Source: Azadirachta indica
Lineage: Eukaryota; Streptophyta; Magnoliopsida; Sapindales; Meliaceae
Reading direction: 5' to 3'
Assembly (NCBI GenBank): GCA_022749755.1
Contig: CM040440.1
Span: forward strand, 15,921,269 to 15,985,268
Length of the DNA: 64,000 nt
Shown here piece after piece: positions 26,601 through 36,805 of the stretch. How positions within the stretch are numbered: the stretch's first letter is position 1; each line of letters begins with the position of its first letter. Below the pieces are notes generated by a model that saw only the letters and a list, made by a program, of their open reading frames with translations, searched no databases and was not told where the DNA came from. Both the position numbers and the translations under genes were made by a program.

Positions 26601-28524
26601 AAGCTTGGTTGTTTCAGATTCTGCGTAAGTACTGAATCTGTTTTTTAATTAATTAGAAGGGAATTTGGTTTGGTCAGCAATCTTCATGTGGAAAATAACT
26701 GTTTTTTTTTTTTAACTTTCCACAAAAGCTAGCTAGCTAGCTTCAACTATTGACTAGCATTGTAATACATCAACGTTGAATATGCGTGCAAGAAAAGCAA
26801 TAGCAATTAGCAGAGTTGTTCTCTCTTTCTCAGGATATACATGAAGAGAAAAAAACAGAACTTGTTCATAGTTGGAACAAGTTTGTATTAAAGATATACT
26901 AAATGTTCGAATACTACATACTTAAAAAGCTAGACAAAATCATCCATTGTCAAAAAACAATTACCCAAATAAGCACAAACAAACAATTTTCTCCACGGAT
27001 TTAACATAATTTTGTTAAAATTTTCTTCACGACGACTAAGACCAATATCAAATTAATTAATCAATTACCAGTTTTATTGGAGAAGAGACGTGCAGTGATG
27101 AAACAGATTTAACAGAATTTTTTTAATTATCCTGGTCAATCAATTTCGCGGCAGGCGTTGACTCGTGATTTCTGTATTTTTACTGTCTCACGTATACTCA
27201 AGATTATTTTTTAAATAATTTTTTTAGGTTTTATTTTGAATTTGAGTCCAAATTCTTTTCCACATGTTGAATAGCTTTCTTCTGATATCAGAAATGTTAC
27301 CGGAATTAAAATGCACAGATGGCAAAATAGGATTACAAATTAAAAGTCGGTGTATTTGAATTGGTACAAGAATTGCATGATACATAGGAGTAATAATACT
27401 TCCTTTTCGAATCGAATAATATTAATTTTTTTGTCGGTTCAGTTGCTGAGTTTGGCTTGATAGATTGAAGCAAGCTTAGCTGGGCAACCGACTATTATAT
27501 TTCAGCAGCAGAACAATTTTATGTTGGTGGGGCATGTGTGTTTCAATCGAATCACTGAAGAGAAAATGACCTTTGAATTACGTTCCATTCTGGTGCACAT
27601 GCAACTAGACACATTACATAGTTCCAATTTGCCACATAATATTTACCTAAAATAATTAAACCGCAAACAAATTAATTAACCAAACCTTCTATGTATTATT
27701 CGTATTCATTCTCTGGATGATGTTAAACCTCATTAAGACAACTCAGCTTCCTTCACCTCACAGATTTTGTTCACAGTATATATAAAGATATGTAAACAGT
27801 TTCCAATATTTCTACACCAGCATGCATCATCATGAATTTGGCTTGCGGGATGTCTTCCAAATAATTTCTTGCTGTTGAGATCATGACGAACTTGGAAATT
27901 TCCTTGCCCGTAAACCCCATATATTATTCTTGCACATGTCATACTGACAGGTTTTATATGGGTATCATTATGTAAACTGTACATGCATATCTTGCTTATT
28001 GGCATTTTCCTCTTCATAACCAGCTAATCTTCTGTATGATTGATAGTCATAGTCACAGTTGTCGAACATATAATATGCAAGAGATTTTGGAGGCACAAGA
28101 AAACAAGTTCAATTATTAACATATGAAAATTTTGTTTGAATATGTAATAATATTGCTACTTGCCCATGTGTATTACATCATGAAACATGACATGGTTATA
28201 ACAATTCCGAACTGCAAAAATACAGAACATCTGGATCATTCAATACAATTGATAATTAATTTGCCTAAGACACAATTCAATGAAACAAGTACATAAGCTT
28301 GAATTACAAGAATTATTACAGAGATACTACCATCCCTAGCTTAGTTGCCTAGTGGAAACCTAAAAACACCGATTCTTTCACAGTGTAAATATTAAAATTT
28401 CTTATCCCACAAAAAAGCTGACACAATCCACAACATAATGTTGGGAAAAAATTACAGCTATTTTAAGAATTATACAACTTATTTTCTTGCATCGTAACAT
28501 AAATAGATTATCCAGATGTTTCAT
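23695..28524. other. Intergenic region between HIPP and ACC synthase genes
   Basis: HIPP 3'UTR extends to about 23890. The rest is AT-rich, with a (TA)n run at about 24430-24451, a more GC-balanced island at about 24990-25370 (see the small-ORF entry), and ACC synthase 3'UTR in the last few hundred bases. No other gene is supportable. Confidence 0.45.
25027..25140 (-). other. Candidate small ORF (37 aa) in an intergenic GC-balanced island
   Basis: ATG at 25140-25138 to TGA at 25029-25027 on the minus strand encodes 37 residues starting MQRISDTWIMQIESGFSALQ. Composition is protein-like rather than low-complexity. It lies in a block of about 400 bases that is richer in GC than its flanks and is preceded by C/A-rich sequence resembling a 5' leader. 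There is no family resemblance that I know. It could be a short peptide gene, an exon remnant or chance. Confidence 0.18.
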
Positions 28525-31069
28525 TTAAGTCCTTGCTCGAACCAGCGGTGATTGAGGAATTGGGGAATGAGGGGATAGCATGTGCGGTGACATAACACCC
28601 TGCTCATACATCCTCGACGAAAAGCTAAGGCGAAGATTCTGCTGCCACCGTTTCTTCGCCGGTTTCTCATCTTCCTTTCCTTGTAGCACGAATGCTCCGA
28701 TTCTTTTGAGTGTAACTTGCACTGTATCATCATCCATGTTTGCAAAGCAAACCCTAAACCAACCAGGCTCCGTACACTCAAAGGAACAGCCTGGTGAAAC
28801 ATTGAGTTTCACATCATTGATAATCGTGCGCCATAGAGCTATTTCACCTTCAAATGTTTTTTCTTTAAGGAGGTGACGCAAATCCATCCAAAAGAACAGA
28901 CCCGCATTGCTTTTCAAGCAATTAATTCCAAGTTGTTCAAGTCCTTTGGTGAATGTATGATGCCGTTTGGCTAACCTCTTTGAGCTTTCCGCTATAAAGT
29001 TATCAACAAATTCATCATCAGAAAGCATTGAAGCAAGCAAGTACTGAGTTTGCGAGGAGACTAAACCGAAGCTTGACATCTTGCGTCCACAACTCACAAC
29101 TGCATCATTGTATGAATAAACAATGCCAACCCTAAATCCAGGGAGACCCATGTCTTTAGACAAACTGTAAACAATGTGAATGAGGTCACGATTGCAATCC
29201 ATTTCTTTGATAACTTCAGCAACGCTTACGAATTTGGGAGAGTTGAAGACAGTAGCTGCATAAATTTCATCGCAGACAAGGTGGATACTCTTGTCATTGA
29301 CGAAACTAACCAAGCTTTTAAGCCTGTCTCTTTCTATAGTTGTGCCAAGTGGGTTGGAAGGATTGGTTAATATCAAGCCTTTGACGTTAATGTTGGCTTC
29401 TCGAGCTTTTTCATAAGCCGCTTCAACTGCTGGTCTGGTTACTTCGAAATTGTTCGAGCTATCGCAGTGAACTGGAACTAGTTTTACCCCAGTGCGCCAT
29501 CCCAGGTCGCGGTTGAATCTGCAATCTCACATCAAATCGTTTCAGTAAAAGTTGTAAAATATTGGAAATTAACTAGGCTTTTTTTTTCATGAAATTAAAA
29601 AAAAAAAGGTGCACGTGAGACTCAGCATTAGTTCCATTATTTTGGTCAATTTAATTGAGGAGACATATGAAGTATACAATGGAATTTTACATTGGCTGAT
29701 ATGAGATTAACAAGTTTGACTAATTAATAGGAAAATAAGGACGTGGAATGGAAATTGTTCAAACCTCCGGTTGCATATATTAATTTGGTTTGAATTTTGA
29801 CTGATTTCCGTCAAAGAAAAATCTAGCTTTGAATGGTAAAGAATTCAAAGGTCAACCGAAATGGTCAACCAAGTTTGAGTAATTAAGTAATAAATTTAAC
29901 ATTAAATTGTATATGTCTTCTTTATACTAATCTAGATTACTGCAAGTATAATAATATGTTAATTCAAACTAAATATTTAATTAAGTTTATGCGTTTGACC
30001 TAACTAAATTCCTGATACGCAAATTGACTTCTATCTCTAACAAGTTGGAGAAAACCCAGTTGACTCTTTGTAATGAAAACGCTAGATTATTTTAACTTTC
30101 AAAGCCACGAGGGGTTGGCCTTGACTTGGCGCCTGCGGAATTATTCTTTAATTACTATATGGATTCCTCATATTTTAGTTTTTATATTTTACTTTCAATA
30201 GCCTCGTCCCGATCTTCTATTTGTTGGTAACTCAACATCGCTCAACTACTACTGCTGTAGAAAAGCGCTTAATTTCATCTGGTGTAAAATGACTTGAAGC
30301 ACAGAACTTTTCAAACTTGCAGCAATGACTATAGGTTAAATTAGAATATGAAAATGTAATGGAGATCAGAAAGAGAAAGTGTTCATACGCTGCATAATAA
30401 GGCGAAGGAACAAGAAAAGCATCCCCGGGATCCGCCAAACAGAACATGATAAGTTCATTTGCTCCGGTGGCTCCACCACCCATGACTATACGGTCGGGTT
30501 CAAATGTTGCTGTGCCTCCTCTCGCTTTTCCCATAAACTTTGCCACTGCCTGGAAAATAATAATACAGTACTCCCCTCATTATTACAGAGAAAATGATTA
30601 TACAGTGTGCATTAAATATCTTTAACGAGTGAAACAATTATAAATACCTGTCTAAACTCTGGGAGGCCATGATAATCCTGAAAGTTAGCAATATCCTTGA
30701 AATCTTCAACGCCTTCAGGTGTGCAAATGGAGGCTTCTGGGTTTTTGGTAATCCAGTCTTTGATTAAATCAAAGCAAAGCTGCAAAGAAGAGAGGCACAA
30801 TAATTAATGTTTAATATATTGCTCGGCCCATATGAGGTGGCACTGACATTTAATTACTAGTCACTTGCATAAGGTATAACATAAATCTTAAGCTTGAAAA
30901 TGAATTAATCGAAGTGTAATACCTGATTCTCTGCAAGTCCCAGTTGGATAACCCCCTCAGGATTCTGAGTAGGGTGAAAAGGATTCCTGTCAAATGCCTT
31001 CCATCCTTCAAAGTAAGGAGTATTTTCTCCATGTCCGTCGTTAGTAGCAATCTTGGACAAGATTCCCAT
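28525..31069 (-). CDS. ACS: 1-aminocyclopropane-1-carboxylate synthase, type I, 4 exons, 477 aa
   Basis: PLP-dependent enzyme converting S-adenosylmethionine to ACC and methylthioadenosine, the committed step of ethylene synthesis in the cytosol. Exons are 31069-30923, 30779-30648, 30549-30389 and 29518-28525; phases close. Visible motifs in order are [14 protein letters not shown], then [50 protein letters not shown], the PLP-lysine loop [15 protein letters not shown], and the phosphate-binding Arg region [10 protein letters not shown]. The C-terminal extension has RLSFSSR (a calcium-dependent kinase target in type I enzymes) and four Ser-Pro sites (MSP, LSP, HSP, QSP) for MAP kinases, so this is a type I isoform whose stability should rise on phosphorylation. 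The third intron (870 nt) holds a W-box cluster. Exact paralogue (ACS1/2/6 group) is not assigned. Confidence 0.97.
29644..30126. promoter_or_regulatory. Cluster of nine W-box hexamers (TTGACY) in ACC synthase intron 3
   Basis: TTGACT or TTGACC occurs on plus at 29716, 29797, 29995, 30024, 30060 and 30121, and on minus at 29644-29649, 29850-29855 and 29863-29868. That is nine in 483 bp. At random on both strands about one per kilobase is expected. W-boxes are the binding element of WRKY factors, which are known to activate type I ACS genes. Use of this intron as an enhancer is inference. Confidence 0.5.
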
Positions 31070-31217
31070 TGTCGTCGTCGTTGTTGTTAAGAAAAGACTA
31101 ATATTGATTTTTTATGTTAGCTGGAGAGCAGCGGGAATAATATTTAACAGGCAAAGGAATGTTTGAGATTGCTCACAATGAAGATGAAGTGAGGTAGAAA
31201 GGGAGAGAAGTATCTGA

Positions 31218-31224
31218 ATTTATA
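31218..31224 (-). promoter_or_regulatory. TATA box of the ACC synthase gene
   Basis: TATAAAT on the minus strand, in the context GCCTATAAATTC, lies about 150 bp upstream of the start codon. That is compatible with a leader of roughly 120 nt. No better TATA candidate is nearer the gene. Confidence 0.6.
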
Positions 31225-31344
31225 GGCAGCGGTGTTTTGCCAATACAAAGGGAACAGGAAAAGAAAAGTCCGTCAAAGCTAAAAATGTTGGAAAACCGAC
31301 CTTTCAGATTGGAAATAACAGGGGAGTAATTGATGTTCTATATC

Positions 31345-31350
31345 AGTCAA
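31345..31350 (-). promoter_or_regulatory. W-box (TTGACT) in ACC synthase promoter
   Basis: A WRKY-type element about 280 bp upstream of the ACS start codon. A second copy lies at 31847-31852 on the same strand. Single hexamers are expected by chance at about one per kilobase, so weight them only together with the intronic cluster. Confidence 0.35.
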
Positions 31351-31458
31351 GCGTAATTGCTTGCGTGTGATTCATGATAATCCATATTATGCATGAGCAG
31401 ACTCTGGTATGCACGTGTAAAAGAAACAATAAGTGTGTGTACACACACACACATACAC

Positions 31459-31460
<2 letters not shown>

Positions 31461-31489
<29 letters not shown>
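31461..31489. repeat. (AT)n microsatellite preceded by (GT)n/(AC)n palindromic run
   Basis: About 29 bases of alternating AT directly follow GTGTGTGT-ACACACAC sequence (about 31433-31460). It lies about 400 bp upstream of the ACS start codon and is likely length-polymorphic. Confidence 0.9.
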
Positions 31490-31496
<7 letters not shown>

Positions 31497-34114
31497 TGTT
31501 TTAAAGTAGCTAGCTAGGATTTACATACCGTTTGATTTTTCCTATTTCATCATGGAAAGTTAATTAATTATTTATAAATCATAATTAAGACTGATAAAAG
31601 GGTTAGGCATTTCTGTTACTCGAATCATCAGAAACCAGTTTTCCATATGGAAAAATGATTCCAGGCATTAGAAATGAAGTTTCCATGAAGCACCACACCA
31701 TATAACCCTTCTACACGCTTTCAAGAATTTAAGAGCATGCAAGAAAAATTGATAAGCGCTGACTGCAGAAGCACTTTTTGGGCGGTTTTCTGGACTTATC
31801 TACCCATAGTAATAATGCCATGAGGCTCACAATGTACCAGGTGTTTAGTCAAGAACAAGAATTTTTTTTTTTTTTTTTAAGGATAGTCCCATTTATTCTT
31901 TTATTTTTTCCCTTGTATATTATACATAAGTTACTTGTAAGATGAGAATTATTGCAAAGGGGTCCCCACGAATTACTTGTTTTTATTGGGTTTCCCATTT
32001 TCTCGGGTTGTTAAGTCTACATAATCATTCCCTCATTAAATTTTTATCTATCTTAAAATAGAAAAAACTTATCAACCTCCCCGCAATAAATACAAAAATA
32101 AAACGCATAGAATCCTCGTTTTTCTTTTACTATCAGCTTGAAACACGTCCAATTTTAGAGGTCTCACAAATCCAACCCGACCAAACAATATTTATTTTTG
32201 ACACGCGTTGTTTTCTTCTCTTTTTTTCATATTAATTATACCGAGTTTTACAGAGTTAGTTCTCTACTCGTTTTGAGTACATACATCCATCAAATTAAGA
32301 TATTGTAAGATTGTAAAGTATTAATACATATGTACGTAGCAACCGCCCTTTACCAGTTAACGTGAGTCATGACCTTGCCTTCTCACCAATTTTACTGAGT
32401 AATGTTCAATGCCTGCTAGCCACGTACTCTCTGAATCATGTGTTCTTCTTTTTTTTTTCAAACAGTTTGGTGTCTTTGCCTTTCACTCACCTTCCTCGTC
32501 TCTACCACAATCCTTTACTATATATCGTTATGAATACAAACTTGGAATGCATAAATAATTAAATATTTCTATTCTAATTGATGTCTTTAATTAATTAATA
32601 ATAATTAGGTATTGTATGTTTTTTTTGTTATTATATATTGATGTAATAAACGTATCATCTTTTAATGATACTTAAAGATAGATACTCATTTACTTTTACT
32701 AATATTTAGAGATTTTTTATATCAAGGTACTATACTTTACTTAACCTTGTTTTAACTTCATTTTCAAAATCAAATGAAGGCAATAGTATTAATTATAATC
32801 TTAATCTTATGTGATTGTATGTTATAAATGTTATGGTTTTATGGTCACAACAATGCAAACACCTCATTTTCGAATATATAACGAAAAAATTTGTTAACTG
32901 AAAATGTCCTCTTCTACAATAATATTCTAGTTTGTTATCATTAATTTTTAAATTATTGTCGGTAGTTAACTATAATTTCATTATTGATTAATCAGTGCTG
33001 AATTGATTTTGTCTAAAGCATTTCATTTCAAATTGAGATAAGTAATGAAAAATTGTATAGATGTTAAATTATCTATATTGTGAATTTAGTACATATTTAA
33101 AATTGAGATACTTTGTACATTTGAAATTTCCAATTTCCAGTCAACATAAAATAAAATTATTAGCTGTGAACTTAGGGAGTGATTGGTAAATATAAGACTA
33201 AAAGACACAATAATTACAGATATAAATTTTTTCATTTGACATGAAGGCGAATGCATATTAAATTTAAACATGTATTTGGAGTAGTGAGAATAATTAATCA
33301 GCCCATCAATCATGATGATGTAAGGTTAAAGTATATCTTTGAAATTAATTGCATTACTTGGTACTCACGGCTAGACAATGGGTTGTTCAACTTTAAAAGG
33401 TCGTGTTTGGTAAAAAGTACTGATTTTAAATTTTTAAAAAGCAAAACTCAAAAGAGAAAGATTCTCAAGATTATTATGCTTAAATTTATATTAATTAGTT
33501 GCGTATATATCATACTGCTATGAATCATCAACCGTGGGCGGAATAATACCAAAAAAGAAAAATAATAATAAAAAAAAACAAAACAAGGGGAAAACCATTT
33601 ATTTGAATTCGATATTTATTTATACACACACACACACACAACAAAAGCTTTCTCTGCTGCTTTTTTTTTTTTTTCCTTATTTTCATGAACGAAAATTAAA
33701 ATTTATTGTGATCATGCGTGTGGGTTCGTTAGCGCTTTCAGCTGATATATGGTCAATTCGTTGGATAATATGTAAATATAAAATCAATTTATAATAAAAT
33801 TATAATATAAAATATATCCAATAGAACACCTGGGGATACTGTAAAGTACAAATGTTAGTCAAATAGTATAAATTAATTAAAATGTGATTGTTAAAAGAAG
33901 ACCCTTTGATTTAATATAATGAAGTCAAGAAAAGTTGATAAAGAATAAAGGGTTGATATTGCTTTATTATATACATATTTTTTATTTTTTACCATCGTGA
34001 ATTAGCTGGGCAGTTAACCAAACCTTTTGATATTTTAGATTAGCTTTAATTACTAATAATATCAGTGGGCAAGACCACAGATTTTAAGAATATCATCTCA
34101 AAACTACTTAAATG

Positions 34115-34145
<31 letters not shown>

Positions 34146-35400
34146 CACCATTTTATTTAGTTAAAGCTAAAATGAACTACTACTCCACGAAATCATTGAA
34201 AAAGAAAACGACGATGATAAAGATATATATGTTGTTTTAATCTTGGCTATATTAATACAGTATCTGTATCTGTATCTGTATCTGATAACTGAACTCTTGC
34301 CTCAAACTTTCTTCAGTAGGTACGACTACTCGCTACTACGTTTTTCTATCCCATACGTATTGACAAATACGACAGTCTATGATGTGATCTGTTGAGTCAT
34401 ATTATTATCCCTTTAATTTAGTTGATTATATTGATACGAAACAAAAGTCCCTTCTCTTCGTTTTATACAAATGACACGTGTCTACGCTTGCTCGGCAGTA
34501 TACACGTCCACTACATATATAAATGTAGTTACTATTCTACTCAATTGACGACTCTATATTCTTCTTTCTTTCATAATTTATTACTAGATTCTTTTTTCTT
34601 GTTTTCAAATTAAAAAAAAAAAAAGAAAGAAAGAAAGGAACAATTTGAGACCGCCAAGAGTTTTAATGTCACTTAAGAGTTAGCTCGCACTAGACATGCT
34701 TCATTCGTTCAATTGGATAATTGATAATATTATTCTTCACAATCATAAAAAAATTAAATTAGAACCAATTGCTTTGCAATTTGCGTTGACCCATGTTCCA
34801 AAAAATATATTCAGAATTGATATATTATAATTTTTATCTAAAATTATTAGAATGGGTGAATGGTCAATGAATATTTGTCAAACATTTTAATTATTATTTT
34901 TAAAATTTTTTAAAAATGCAGCAAATTACAAATTTATAATTTATAAATAAACAATTCCATATGAAACCAATTCAAGTTAACATTACACGTGTGCGTAATT
35001 AATCACAGAGTCACGGGCCATCATTTGTCAACCAATTACCGAACACAATGCTTATTAGGCTAAGGACATTTTGAATTTTTAACGGTCACATTTACAGACA
35101 TCGGTCTACTATATCGGTGGCTATTAGACTTTCCTGGTCAACCCAACAGAACAGAACAGAACCCAACCCCTTCAACCTTAACAAGGGATTACACTTGGAC
35201 CCGCCTGTCCGGCTGTCCTCCACTATTGGTGATTTTTTGAAAATCTTTTGTTTTGATTTTGTCATGAATCGGAATTAATACACATGCATTATTTTTGCAA
35301 TTCTAAGCCGCCAGATGTGGACAGTATTAACTCATCTAAAAGATTAATCATGCTTGTTCAATTACACGTTCATATCTTAGAAGGTTTTGCAATCCAACTA

Positions 35401-35650
35401 GAGGAGGCATATGGGTCAATCAAATTAAGCCTTCCAAAACCCAAATGCCACAGCACGGAACTCAGTCTGAAACATATCTTAGACGATCACATAGCTACTA
35501 CAGCACACTTACGTAGAATTTTTTGAGGAGACATGTGTCAATCAAATCAAACCCTCCAAAACCTAATAAAAACTACGATACGCAACTCAGTCTCAAACAT
35601 ATCCTAAACAATCACATTACTTATTACAGCACACTTCTGTAGAATCTTTT
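35401..35650. repeat. Two-copy diverged tandem duplication, unit about 125 bp
   Basis: Unit 1 begins GAGGAGGCAT at 35401 and unit 2 begins GAGGAGACAT at 35525. Both continue through matching segments: GTCAATCAAA, CTCCAAAAC or TTCCAAAAC, AACTCAGTCT, AAACATATC, GATCACAT or AATCACAT, TACAGCACACTT and GTAGAAT. Identity is high but interrupted by substitutions and a few indels, so the event is not recent. Confidence 0.7.
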
Positions 35651-36805
35651 TAGCAAGATTCACAATTATTTCACATGTCTGAAGCAAATCCTCACTTTTA
35701 AGTGTGGAGGTGAACTGAACAGTTTGGCAACTCATGGTGAACAATAAAGCAAAACCAGATGTGAATACTTGATAAATACAGCTTCCTAAGTAGAGGTGGA
35801 CAAAGTAAAGCAAATGACAGCAAATTCAACTATCTTATTCACTCTTAGAATTCTAGTCTTCTGGGCAGGTGGTGCAATAGTCAAAATTTTTTATGCTTTT
35901 AATTTGTCATGTTATTGTCTTCAATAACATCTTCTATTTTTGTTCTAAACCTGCTCTAGATTCACCTGTTTTTGTTCCACGGGCATGATGCAGAGAATTC
36001 AAAAATTTTACTCCAAGGTTATAATAATAAATCCAGGCACCAAGAAACATGCAAATTCTGCAGGCCAAAACTAAAGAAAAATCAACACCTAATCTATAAG
36101 AACTTTCAGAATTTCCTAGCAAAAAATATTACATAAAAGGGGTTAAGCTACTGATTAGTTTATTCATATGCTAAGAGACTGTCATCTATGACATCATCAT
36201 ACCTGCAGAGGGCAAGGGTTAGCTCAAACAGATTATTCATGAATCATGTTTCTAAAACACATGTAAAATAGTTTCTCCTCAATGCCAAACTTAAGATGGA
36301 CTTGCAACGCAACCTTTTTCTTTTGCCCAAATCTTGTGAAACTTACATACCACAAGAAATGACAAATTCAACATTCATTGAAGGCCCTTTATTTTGACCA
36401 GGCATTAGCATAGCTGGGAGCACAATTTTATCATGTAAAATGGAGTCGCAGCCACAGAAATCAATGTGATTATTATGTAGAGAAATTGGAACCATGGTTA
36501 ATATCTGAAATAAGCATGTCAGTGCAAAATCCCAAGTCAAAACGTTTATAAAATAGCAAAAGCAGTGTAAAGTAATCCATTATCATTGTTTGGAGAATTT
36601 TAAAATCATCTTAAAATTTGATCACAACTAGGTCAAGAAATGTTGTGCGTAGTTACTTGGATCACTTCAGTTTAAGGAACAAACAATATCATTGCCTCTT
36701 TCCTCGTATGTTTTTCTTCAGCTTCAGCCTTTCTTCTCAGGCACAAAAAGGCACTGTAACTGAGGAGTTGCATACCTAGTGATGTGAACTCCATGGTAAA
36801 CACAA

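Larger units (their letters stand above)
31070..36805. other. ACS promoter and long intergenic region up to the TRAIP-like 3' end
   Basis: Apart from the ACS promoter elements, this stretch is AT-rich with simple repeats: (TA)n at about 34115-34144, (TATCTG)n at about 34258-34284, and poly-T and poly-A runs. A 125-bp tandem duplication lies at about 35401-35650. The last several hundred bases are the probable 3'UTR of the TRAIP-like gene. Open frames around 35934-36122 and 36343-36540 have no recognisable family. Confidence 0.45.

Noticed and set aside
35934..36540. Minus-strand frames downstream of the TRAIP-like gene, considered as extra exons
   Set aside because: The TRAIP-like frame already terminates at 36808-36806 with the family-typical C-terminus, so these are UTR or intergenic.
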